NCBI RefSeq assembly: GCF_010389155.1
Contig: NC_057765.1
Span: 41,063,559-41,127,558 of the forward strand
Reading direction: 5' to 3'
Source of the DNA: Erigeron canadensis
Taxonomy: Eukaryota > Streptophyta > Magnoliopsida > Asterales > Asteraceae
DNA: 64,000 nt
Shown here: in pieces, positions 1 through 10,666 of the stretch
Layout of the letters: each line of letters begins with the position of its first letter
Position numbering within the stretch: position 1 is the stretch's first letter
Made by a program: the position numbers and the translations under genes
Notes under the pieces: generated by a model
Told to the model about the DNA's origin: nothing
What the model saw: only the letters and a program-made list of their open reading frames with translations
The model's database searches: none

Positions 1-899
1 TGATCTATTCAGAACAGATCACGTCCTCATAACAAATGAAAGAAAGATACCGAGTAGTATTTTATGTGCATAACATCGTGAGAAGCCAAGTGATTGATAT
101 TGTCACATACAAAGGGTATGACAAGTATGAGGTTTCTCATATAGGAAAACAATATTTTCCTCAAACCTTTTAACAAATCTTTTAGTTTCACATGTCGATC
201 ATCTTTAACATTTTGTGAAAAACCTTTTAACTATCATCTAATTAAAGCATTCTAAGATAATATTGGATCATTTATATATATATTTTTTGATTCTTTGCAA
301 AACTGACAATTTTTTCATCCATATATTGTTGCTCAATATGAAATACGCTAAAAAATGTAGTCATTTGTATATTTAGAAAAAGCTACTCATTATCTATGTG
401 CATTTAGTCTTATATTTCAGCATTTTTTGTAATCATAAATGTTAGAGGTGTCAAATTTGGCTGCAGGTTGGATCGGGTTGGGTATTGAGTTAAAATAGGC
501 TACAACTAGAAAATTTGGCTCGAGGTGTAAATGCATTTCCGATAGAGAATGCAATCAGGTATATATATATGGAGGCATTACTTTTCTCTCATATATAATT
601 ATGTGATGTGATTTTACTAAGATTATCTTTTTTATATATCTCCCGACAATTAAGTCAATATTGTTAGCATTATGTACACTGGTTTTATTAGTTTATAATT
701 GAATGAATTTTAGTATATGATAAAGAAATTGATTAATACTCCTAAACATTAGCTTAAAAAAATTAAAAATCCTTCTAAAGTCATATGAATATGACAATTG
801 GATTCCACTTAATTCCTTTTCAAATCTTACTCCTTGAATTTTCACATTTCACCATAGTTAGGAGATGAGAATTTTTAAGCTTATAAATTAGAAAAATTA
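1..899. other. AT-rich intergenic DNA, no gene seen
   Basis: I see no conserved protein, RNA gene or structured repeat here. The open frames are short and have no recognisable motif. Confidence 0.4.
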
Positions 900-1165
900 A
901 TCATTTCTCATATAGAAAAAAGTTCATGTGGAAACAATTTGAATTAGAAGAACCATGAAAGCTTTTATATTATAACTTGTTATTCATACGTGAATAGTAT
1001 ATGTAAACATATTTATTCACATATGAACTTTCAAGTTATACTTATAATTATTCACATGACCATACCCTATATGTGAATAGTTCTCACCTAACTTTTTATT
1101 ATATATAATTTAAAGGTTCTTATGGTTCTTCCAATTCAAATGGTTCTCACATAAACTTTTTCTTT
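900..1165. mobile_element. Foldback MITE-like inverted repeat
   Basis: The left arm (about 908-990, with AGAAGAACCAT) is the imperfect reverse complement of the right arm (about 1063-1163, with ATGGTTCTTCC). The match runs through an A-rich outer end and the word ATTTGAATT. Arms of roughly 80-100 bp around a short centre, with no coding capacity, fit a non-autonomous foldback or MITE element. I could not fix the exact ends or a target-site duplication, so the superfamily is open. Confidence 0.5.
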
Positions 1166-1635
1166 AAATATATATGTACTCGTATATAAATAATGCGAAG
1201 TTGGGTTAGAAATTCAAGAATTGCATGAATTCTTAAGATCTTTTAAAATCAAGTGTAATAATGATTTATTTACATGACGATTGTTCTTTGAGTTATTTAG
1301 GTTTGACTTCCAATTTTATAATTATGTAGAAACATGCATGGAACTTCATTCATTATTGAATTATATAGAGACATGGATCTATGAGCATATATACGGACAC
1401 AAATAATGTATACAAGTCGAACATGCATATATATGTAAGCATTTTGTAAATAAAATGTTTTATAAAATAATTAGTTGGTTTATATGAACATCATGTGTAA
1501 GCAAATTAATATTAGATAATCATATGAAACATACATAATCAATTATATAATAAATAATATCAATTATGATATGGTATGATGTATATATATATAGATTATT
1601 TATTAAGGTTATCTATTAAAAGTTTTATTTAATCA

Positions 1636-1815
1636 ATTGGGTTGGATCAGTGGTTGGAACTCATGCCTCTGGAAACAGAGGTCATGGGTTCGATCCTCAT
1701 GCCCAGTAAGGCTGGAGGTCCTTTTCTACCTATGGTAAAACCTGAAAGCAGCCTCTCCCCAATACACTGTCGAAGACGGTAATGAGAGCCAAAACCCGTG
1801 AAAAACAGCATTGGG
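1636..1815 (+). mobile_element. tRNA-derived SINE, partial
   Basis: The head carries an RNA polymerase III A-box-like word, TGGATCAGTGG (near 1644), and a B box, GGTTCGATCC (near 1688). These are followed by body sequence that resembles the plant Au-like SINE class (GGTAAAACC, GCAGCCTCTC). There is no tRNA cloverleaf, so it is not a tRNA gene. The 3' end is unclear. Confidence 0.55.
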
Positions 1816-2635
1816 AGTTACTTTTTATATGCCTAATAATAGGAACCAATGAGACCGTCCCACGTCTCATACTATACCAACCTATCAACATACATGGAAA
1901 ACGTAAATTGTTTGCATCCATCTCATATAAGAGATATTGATATTCGCTAAACTAAACAATATTTGCATAACTTTTCGTTAGCTAATATCGGTTATTTGTA
2001 TACATTTTAGGCCGTATTCATGTTATTATGGTCATTTTGTATTTGCATAAGTCTTTTGTAGGTTACTTGCATGCAATTTGGTAATTTAAAGCTTAAATGA
2101 GCATAAATGGACAAGAATTTGACTAAAGAATGTGTACAAGTAAAGCGGCTATGTTTTGATATGGTGCACGACATAATGGGTGACTTGTTGATCGGCAAGT
2201 TATATACAACCACATTCACACCGCATGGCCTTGCATTAGTATAAATTTTGAGCGTTTATAATTATATGCGGCCGAAGCAAGACGAGGAGAGCCTCATTTT
2301 GTTAGGGAGATATCCATTTAATTAGTAGGGCTGCTATTATTTGGAGAAGGTTATTTATTTGGTTTTGGCATGGATGCTGGTCGAAAAAGAACACAACAGG
2401 GGCAGCTCGGTACTATTTTTAGGAAATGATTTATCAAATAGTCTAATAATCCTCCTAACTATTGAATGATGACATGTGGAAGAATCAGGGGGCAAAATTA
2501 GGAAAAAAAATTAGTAGATAGGTTATTAAGTTATTTGATTGGGAGGATTTAACGTTTTCCTAATTTTTATACGTGGACACTACAAATCATATTGCATTTG
2601 TTCACACTTTTAGGTGAGCGTACACAAATTAAAAA

Positions 2636-2760
2636 TTTTGTCACGCTTTTTAGTGTGTAGAAATATATTGAATTAAGAGTATGTGGAAATTTCTCCACAC
2701 TAAAAAGTGTGTAGAAATTAAAGTTCACACTTTTTAGTGTGAACTTTCATAAGTATTTTG
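2636..2760. repeat. Cluster of short hairpins built on AGTGTG/CACACT
   Basis: A perfect 12-bp-stem hairpin (arm AAAGTTCACACT, 4-nt loop) lies at about 2720-2747. A second palindrome, CACACTAAAAAGTGTG, lies just before it at about 2696-2713, and a single related arm at about 2650-2663. This looks like a small foldback element or its remnant. No gene is present. Confidence 0.45.
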
Positions 2761-2984
2761 TCACACTCCATTTGTCCACGAAAATCGTCCAATATACTTG
2801 GCTATTTGGTCGGCATCAGAAAAAAGAAAAAGAAAAATAAGGAGCACATATCAAGTAGTCAAATTTTCTTCAATTCCATTTGGTTGCTGTTGACTTTTGA
2901 CCAGCCAATGGTAAGCAGCCACATAACTATTCCCATTTGCAAATATTTCGTTTTGTGTTATGTGTAGACGAGAAGCCACCAACC

Positions 2985-3440
2985 ACCGAGCCACGCAACT
3001 TTCATTCATTTTTGGGGAGATAGATGTCAGCCAATCACAGAGCAGCTGACTTCATTTATATATATATATGACAAGTATTATGATATGCGGCTACGAGAGG
3101 GTGCACCGTACACGTCACTACTATTATTAGTTTTATGTTTTGGAGAATGTATATCACGCAGTAGCAGCAGAACAAAGAGGAGAGAAATTCATAACATCAT
3201 CACTTATAATATCTCACCCAGTATCAAAAACTCTCTTTTCATCAATTCATCCACCACACCCCACCCATATTCCTATTCGACATCATCTACGCAAAACTCG
3301 CAGCCCATTTTTCCTCATTAATTGAAGATAAGTCATTTTTGGGGAGATTCGGGCATTGGTTTATTGTAAGATTTGGAGAAGACGAAGATTTCATCATATC
3401 ATCCATCCATACAACTTTTGTTGTTGCACGCTTTTGGGTT
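2985..3440 (+). promoter_or_regulatory. Promoter- and leader-like segment, gene not identified
   Basis: A CCAAT word (about 3030) and a long TATATATATATA run (about 3057-3069) are followed by a CT- and CA-rich stretch resembling a plant 5' leader. Two overlapping short frames (3085-3321 and 3140-3325) end without recognisable domains. I could not find a convincing coding exon downstream. It may be a transcribed non-coding unit or the remains of a promoter. Confidence 0.2.
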
Positions 3441-5587
3441 GTAATTTAAACTCTCTTTTATTACACCGTGATTTGTAAACATTAAGATATCATATTGATT
3501 AATATGATGTTTATGTTTATGTGGCTATAATGATTATGATTAGTGATTAGATTATCTTGTTTTTGTTTGAGCATTATGATCTAAACTTTTTTGTGATGAT
3601 TGGTTGATTAAATTGAAATTTATGAACTTCGACTTTTAGAGTTAAAGGTTTGTTAGCTAGTCATGTATTAAGAATAGCGTTGTGAGTGGAGTTTCCTTTG
3701 AAAATGGAACAATTGATTGAAGAATTCATTTATTAATGATTGATTTTTGGTCATTGCGAAAGTAGATGTAGGTCTGGATCGTTTAGGGAAGGTAAAACAC
3801 TTTACAACAATGTAAATGAAAAAACTTAGTTAATATTCAACAGAATATAAATTTATGTTTGATAAATACAAAATTTATCAAACATTAAGAACTGTTGATG
3901 GACAAAGTTTTTGAGAAAATAATTTTTGGAATATACAAAGTTACAAATATATAATTATGTGTGACAATTGGACGAACATTCTCCTCTAATCGAGGACTTT
4001 CTTTTTATAGACAAAGATTCACTTTGGAATTAAAGCACGTCTCTTTTCCAAGTCTGATTTAACAAGTGCATATTCTGGCTTTGATCTTATATATGTGTGT
4101 TCTTTTTGTCTTATTTTTCAGACAAGACATCTTTGTCTTTCTTTATCAACAACCGGAACGAGCAAGTTTCTTAAAAGAATGTTGTAATCTCAAATTCTTT
4201 CAAGTCGATCTTTTGTTAATTACTTGTTTTCGCATTTTAATTTTCGTAGTTTAATTAATTCTAAACAAATCTTCTCTTTTAAGCTTAACAAAGCGCATTG
4301 CATTGTCATTTTAATTTGCATAAGATTTTCAATTCATCTCACCACTTTCTCGTTCGACACTCAATTCATATTTGTCATATACTTTGTATTTGCTCAAGTT
4401 TTTGACTTTGGATCCATTCCATTTCATTACCAATTCCTTTATTATTATTATTATTGACCGTGATCCGTTGACTTTCCAACAACGTTTTTGGGTCGCGTAC
4501 GTAAGATATATATAGCAAGTACGAAGGTGAGCTTAATTTCAAATTATCTCAGCTGTCCAAAAGGCAAGGTTAGTTTATATCCCAACTACTAGTCTTTTTG
4601 TTAATTTGGTGAAACTGAATACCAACGGCGTATGAGAAAAAGTGAGATGTAGGTAGGTATGGTGATCGAGCTAGGTTGCTTCTAGAAAAGATCGAATATT
4701 CTCTGATCGGAAAGAGAGTAAGCTTGGCCTCTATGTCTAGTGAAGTACGAGTAGATAATATCTTCGTGAACATTGAACAAGTAAACAAATTAATGAATGG
4801 TCCTCCTTGTAGGACTTTTCCTGTTAAACGGCCGGTAAGGAGTGCGTATAAACATCAGAGAACACTTGTGGTGTTCACTTTATGTATGGAATACATGTTT
4901 TTATGTTTAAATAGGACCCGTTGATTATTAGTATTATTATATCATGCATCCTAGCTAGCATGTAACATTAAAAAAAGTCAAATATCTCAAGAAATGGGAA
5001 ATCTCATTTTTCTTTTGCGATGTAACTACAAATTAATGAATATATAGAGAGAGATATTATATATATTAGGTTAAATCATAAAAATCGTTTTGCTATAATA
5101 ATGTGTTATTAATTTAAGTAATAGTAGGCCAATTATTAAACATATACGAGTAGTACGTAATTCCGCCTTGCTCTTTATATGTTCATATGTATGGTACGTA
5201 CCACAACTGAATATAATTATACAAACTAATTTAAATAGTGTAAGCAAAGGAATTAACGCATTAAGCTATATTTAAAGATGAATACACGTCTTGTTTAGAT
5301 ATAGTGGTTCGAGAACTTCACTAATTAAGAACATTAACAAGCCAGGTCGTTATCGTTGCACATGCAAATGTTCCACTTTGATGTTTAATTTAAAGACAAT
5401 TATCTTATATAGGGTCATATAACTTTGGTTGCCTGAGACAGCATGTTTCATATCTCTGCTCATAACTGTTTTTTTTATGTGCTGAATAGCTGATCGAGGC
5501 TGTGTTAATTAATTATCCATATTATCATCCTCTCTAATGTATTGGTTCCTAAAATTTGTTAATAATCTCCACTTGTGTGAGAAGACC
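3441..5587. other. Intergenic, no supported gene
   Basis: This is AT-rich sequence with a short (TTA)n tract near 4440-4455. A frame at 4676-4924 has no recognisable motif and I do not call it a gene. Confidence 0.35.
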
Positions 5588-6529
5588 AGCTAGCCATTTA
5601 TCAATGGGGTGAAACCCCAGTGGTACCGGTTGGGTTATATAACTATTTATCAAATCAAATCACAAAACACACATCGGAATATAAATCTATGTAGTTAATT
5701 AGTTAACCAAGAAAGAAAACGTGTACCTTAAATTGAAGAGAATAAAGCAAGAAACTTTATAATAAGGTTTAAAATAAAACATCTCTACGATCGCACACAC
5801 ACAACGTTAGAATGTATGTATGCTAGTACTTGATCACGAATCGAACAACCCTTTGTTAATACCCTTTTATTCGAACCAAACAAAAACCTGAAACCGGCCC
5901 TTTGTTGTTGGTAGAATCGGCCGAAGCCAAGAGAGAGGGAGAAGGAGAAATTTTTAGGGTTTTAGAAAACCTTAAGATTTTTGTGTTAAAAATCAATTAG
6001 GTTAGCCCTCCTTATATAGGAGTAGGAAACTTAATGACCAAGTTTAGGGTTTTAAAACCCTCCATACGGCCGGCCCGGCCCCTTAGAACAATTCTAGAGG
6101 GTTTCCTAATTGTTTTCTAATTACAATTCTCTCCTTCGTTAAGTCCGTTAATTAAGTACCGTTAACTATTAACCTTTTAACGGACAATCGTTAGTTTTTC
6201 GTGATCTAATTAATTAATAAATTGCATTTAATATATTAATTAATTATAGTTATATTCCTGTTGAACGTGTGACCTCGTAGGCTTAAATACTTTTCGGACA
6301 TACGTTCATTTTACGTGATCATATTCTAACAGTACCGCCCCCTAACAAAGAGTTTTAGGCAGCTAAAAGGCACGAGTTCGAATTGTTGTTAAGCATATTC
6401 CCTCCCACCTATTTCTCTGGGGAGTCGCCAGACTGTAGTCTATACGGTAGTGACTCAGGGTACCTATTCAGTATATGGGACCAGATGGTTCCTACCCATT
6501 TACCCTTTTTTTAACAAGCTAGCCATTTA
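5588..6529 (+). mobile_element. SINE with 13-bp target-site duplication, interrupted by an LTR-like insert
   Basis: The 13-bp direct repeat AGCTAGCCATTTA flanks the region (5588-5600 and 6517-6529). Inside it, a tRNA-like head starts at 5601 with an A-box-like CAGTGGTACC. It resumes at 6337 after an insertion and carries a B-box-like GAGTTCGAATT. The 3' end is a pyrimidine-rich TTTTTTTAACA. Removing 5628-6336 restores a continuous SINE of about 207 bp. The long perfect duplication is strong evidence for retroposition. Confidence 0.75.
5628..6331 (-). mobile_element. Solo-LTR-like insertion inside the SINE
   Basis: A 704-bp block sits between two copies of GTACC (5623-5627 and 6332-6336), the 5-bp duplication typical of LTR retrotransposon integration. 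On the minus strand it begins TGTTAGAATATGATC, which looks like a Copia-type LTR start. It also contains a CTATATAAGGAGGGC promoter-like word. The other end (ACCCAACC) is not the usual CA, so that end may be mutated. No coding domain or primer-binding site is present, hence solo LTR. Confidence 0.55.
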
Positions 6530-7464
6530 AGTTGTCCACGGGCCGGGTCCAAACCATATATATATGTGGTCTCACTATATGGAGCTTGTATACTAATTAC
6601 ACGCTTCTTAATTAGGCCTTGGTTTTTCACATTTTTTTGCTTTTTATTTTTTAAGTCTGTTCGATTTTATCCAAGCTGGTTCGACGGTTCCTTAAATATT
6701 TCATATTTTTCAACGCACATTGGCGATATTTAATTAAACATCTTTATCAGGATATATATGATTTTGGTTTTAAAAAAAATCATTCTTCATTCTATTGCTT
6801 GGGCAATAGTACGTATCAACAATGAGTTGTCCATTTACTTTAATTTCCATTCTTCAAATTGGATATTTGATGAGTCAAAATAGATAGATCGATATATCCA
6901 GAGAAAGGGAGAGGCAAAGGAAGATGGAGAGAGGAGTAATGAGACAAGCAAGTAGAAACTACCATATAACTGCTTCCTACTTAAAGAGGTAATCAACCAA
7001 AAATATTATAAAGACATGGGTACATCAATGGACCACACATCGTTTTCTGATATTTTCTTTATTCATATATAAAACTTTGAAACATTGCAACATATACCAT
7101 AATTGCAAGTACGTGACCATACAATGATTCACTACTACAATAACTTTTTGTTTTAAGGACAAATTAATTATATATATGATACATCATACAAACAAAGCAT
7201 TACTAGAGTTGTTATGATCATCTACCTCAAAAGGGCGTGTTTACAACTCAGAATGCAATTACATTAATACAAGATATATATGTTGTATATATTTTGATTG
7301 ACTAATTAATCAACTGATGAATTATATGATTTTTTTTTTTTGCATAATTAAAATTCGGCCGCTTTATTAATTGATTCTCTTACTTGAATGACCACATACA
7401 TGCATGAGATCGATCGATATCAAGGGAGAATTATTAACAAGCAAATGTATATAGTTGTACTTTT
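6530..7464. other. Intergenic, downstream of the peptide hormone gene
   Basis: No gene or clear repeat. The segment lies 3' of the minus-strand RGF/GLV-type gene and will contain its 3' untranslated region and polyadenylation site, neither of which I could pinpoint. Confidence 0.3.
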
Positions 7465-9071
7465 TTAGGGAGTTAAATTGTGAATAGGTGGTTTACGATG
7501 AGGCTGTGCGTAGTCCATGACTACAACATCTTCCGTGACAATGTTTGTCTCGGAATTATTTATAGCTTCCTTTGAATCTTGCTGTTTAGACTCCATCGTT
7601 GATCGAGCATGATCCTTCCATCCCTACCAATAAGATAATATCATCATGATGCATTCATTCATTAGCTAATTTATATGTAGACTAGCTTTTAAACAGCATG
7701 TCAACATTTAATAACAGATATCTAATCTGTTTAGACTTTTGTTTGTCACCCTTGCCATGGCCGGTACATTATAAATATACATGCACGCATATATTATGAT
7801 GTAAAAAATCATAGAGTACGTACTAAAATGAATTGAAGTCAGGTATATCATATATCATGCATGTTCATAAAGTATTATATATACTAATGCCATTTACGTA
7901 CCTCAACTTGGGTTTCCTCTTGAGAGACTTGAACCTTGATATCGCTTCCTGCAAGTTACATTTAAGTATATATAACAAATGATCAACAACCATGCCTGCC
8001 CGAGATAAATTATACATATATGGACATACTCAGAAATAATTATATCTTGAGATATAAGTACCTTTAAGCATGTTTGGCTTATCTGAATGAAACTCAACGT
8101 TGGACTCGTTTCGTTCAATGATATTTTCATTAACATTTTCTCCTTTGATCTCAGCCATTATTTCTGATGTCTAAACACAACAAGAAACCAATATATCATC
8201 ATAGGGTAACACTCCAGTGACAACAGTCTTAAAATAAGAACGGTGAGAACACTTAAAAAACATCATTTTGATGCATTAAAAGTCCATAAAACTAACATAG
8301 TGTTTAACTAATTATCATTATTTAAGTGTATAACAACACATTGGCCTATCAAAATCAAGAAAATCATGTTTTTTGTTTTGTGCATCCATCTTGGATGCAT
8401 ATTCTTCAAAATAATGCATCCATAAAAAAACGTGATTTTTTTGATTTTGACGGATCAATGTGTTGTTAAACACTTAAATAATGATAATTAGTTAAGCACT
8501 ATGTTAGATTTGTGGACTTTTAATGCATCAAAATGATGTTTTTTAAGTGTTCTCACCCTTCTCATTTTAAAACTGTTCTTATTTGATTGTCCCTCTATCA
8601 TCATATATAACTATATATATATATAATATGTGTGTGTGCATCTGTACATGATTATGTACTTAATCGTGTAACCAAATTTAAGTGATCCCCTCGTGCCATT
8701 TCAAATATCCTGGCTAGTTTGACTTTTGGCTTGTTTCAACTTTGACCGTGAATATTTTTCTTGTGCATATAACACTTGTTATAAAATATTATGGATTAAG
8801 TTTAAAATATATATTTCATTGATATAATTTTCATCGACTACTGTCAGTTATAAAATATTTATGGTCAAATTTTTCTAAAAAGAGATCTACTTAAACAGTC
8901 AAGCTAAGAAACTTAAAATGGCAATTACTTATCAAGGCACGTACAAACCTTGCTAGTAAGACGGATTCCTTTTCCATGTCCCAATTGGAACACGCCAAGA
9001 GGACGAGAAGTGTATGCATGCATGGAAACACACAGGTGAAGGATGATGAGATAATAAACATAATACGACAT
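7465..9071 (-). CDS. RGF/GLV/CLEL-type secreted peptide hormone precursor
   Basis: Four exons on the minus strand (9071-8949, 8170-8062, 7948-7902, 7623-7465) join with matching phases and GT-AG borders into a 145-residue precursor. Residues 1-19 form a signal peptide (MSYYVYYLIILHLCVSMHA). The middle is a hydrophilic, acidic, variable propeptide. Near the C terminus is DYAQPHRKPPIHN followed by LTP and the stop. This motif matches the ROOT MERISTEM GROWTH FACTOR/GOLVEN/CLEL family: Asp-Tyr for tyrosine sulfation, then prolines and a terminal His-Asn. Such peptides are secreted, processed, and sensed by RGFR/RGI receptor kinases to control root meristem size and gravitropism. It looks closest to the GLV1/RGF6 type, though I cannot assign an orthologue. 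The three residues after the mature motif are presumably trimmed. The start gives the signal peptide and is the only suitable ATG. Confidence 0.85.
8203..8593. mobile_element. Foldback MITE in intron 1 of the RGF/GLV-type gene
   Basis: The left arm (about 8222-8340: GGTGAGAACACTTAAAAAAC and onward to AACAACACATTG) is the near-exact reverse complement of the right arm (about 8453-8580). The short centre carries ATGCATCC/GGATGCAT. Arms exceed 110 bp and nothing is coded. The element lies wholly within the 778-bp intron 8171-8948. Confidence 0.75.
8685..8930. mobile_element. Degenerate Stowaway-like MITE in intron 1 of the RGF/GLV-type gene
   Basis: The ends (GTGCCATTTCAAATATCC... and ...GAAACTTAAAATGGCA) are imperfect inverted repeats. 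The subterminal GTTTGACTTT and internal TATTTATGGTCAAA words match those of the better-preserved Stowaway element at 56454-56709. The ends are worn and I give them approximately. Confidence 0.45.
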
Positions 9072-10014
9072 AATACTTTTATTTTCTTTCTTCTTAATTA
9101 TGGGGAGATGATGATGGAATATCGAGAGTTCAATTTATGGGTATCTGAATTGGTGCAGGTCTGATGATCTGAACTAGCTAGTGAAAGTAGTTGTGTTTGC
9201 TTTGACCTGACGTCTCTGCACAGGGGCCGTGATATATATGAATATGTGGTTGTAATGTTGATATGATCACACATGTAAGTGATCAAATACATATATACTC
9301 ATAGGTATATATATAGTTATGATTATATATAATATGTATACAATAAATATATTTACAAATAGCTAGCTAGAAGAGAGTAGCTAGGGGGGGTAATTGATTG
9401 GTAGAAATGAATGCAGATATTGTTGTAAGAGGAATGGAAGGAAGGGATGTTTAAAGAGAGAACATGGATGTGTTTGGTGATGAATCTTTAATTGGAGATT
9501 TTGACATCCTCTACTGTCCCCTTCCCCTTATCACTTTTTATTTAATTTCCATGGCCCCCCTTAGCCATATATGCAAAATTTAATACTAATAATACAATTA
9601 CGTATATAGATGCATGCAGCTGATCGATATCATATCATGATGAGTTAATTAATAAAAGCCCCATTGAGGTGGCCGGGCTAATTTGAACTTACTTCAAAAT
9701 ATTTAGCAGTTCATAAATCTTATTGTGTATATATATTACTGTAATATATAACTAGTAGTGAAAACAAAAAGTTATGAAAATTTGTTGGAAATCAAGTTGG
9801 ACACATACACAGATTATTTGGCGGCCACTATATATTGAGTTTGTTGGGCCATTAATTTTTTTTATTTTTGGACCACATTTTAATACTTGCACAGCAGTAC
9901 CGGCCTCTATCTGAAACTCGATCGGCGCGGCAAAGCTTGGCTACGGCTCTTGCTAGTCATTTACTACGACTTTTAATTAAGCCGTGGTTGATATATATAT
10001 ATATATATGGCTGG
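9072..10014. promoter_or_regulatory. Upstream region of the RGF/GLV-type gene
   Basis: This is 5' flanking sequence of the minus-strand peptide gene. No TATA box stands out clearly. A short (AT)n run lies at about 9988-10008. No other gene is seen. Confidence 0.3.
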
Positions 10015-10666
10015 GTTATTTGTAGTACATGTACTTTTTATAGTACATGTGTAACATGTGTAACTTAACTTACACGTTTCTTCTTCCTTCTTCCTTCCAT
10101 CTCTGACCACCATCATGATCATCTCCGACCACCACCATGATACTCCGGCGACAGCGACTATCTCCGGCGAAACTTACACATGTGTAAGTTAACTTTCCGG
10201 CGAGAATCAGGTTCGTTTTCGGGTGTTTACGGTACGGGCCAGAGGCCCTTATCCGTTCTAAACTTAACCGTCAAGGGACGCATATGAGAATCGTATGGAT
10301 TTGATGGGTGGCGATCCAAGAGATGGTGTCGGTGTGCTACGGTACGGGCTCCGCCCTTGATGCCGGCGCAGGCGCCTTCGCTAGGTGGTCGGAGATGATG
10401 GTGGCCGGTGGTGGCTGTCTCACGAAGGAAAAAACCTAGAAATTTTAAACGCTAAAATGCTAAAAAAAAGTTGTACTTATACATGTGTAAGTTAGTTACA
10501 CATGTGTAAGTCTCGCTGGAGATAGTAGCCGTCACTGGAGGATCATGGTGGTGGTCGGAGATGATCATGGTGGTGGTGGTGGTCGGAGATGAAAGGAAGA
10601 AGAAAGAAGAAGTGTGTAAGTTAAGTTACACATGTACTATAAAAAGTACATGTACCTACAAATAAC
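10015..10666. mobile_element. Long-armed foldback element
   Basis: The arms 10015-10196 and about 10485-10666 are inverted copies. They start GTTATTTGTAG, then TACATGTACTTTTTATAG, then a TTCTTCC/GGAAGAAG block, then (CCACCATGAT)-type repeats and CTATCTCC. The centre (10200-10440) is unusually GC-rich and contains ACGGTACGGG twice. Long terminal inverted repeats around a short non-coding core fit a Mutator-like or foldback non-autonomous element. I see no 9-bp target-site duplication at these ends. Confidence 0.65.

Noticed and set aside
1636..1720. Possible tRNA gene
   Set aside because: A- and B-box words are present but no cloverleaf or acceptor stem forms; it is a SINE head. The same applies to 39950-40123 and 17655-17735.
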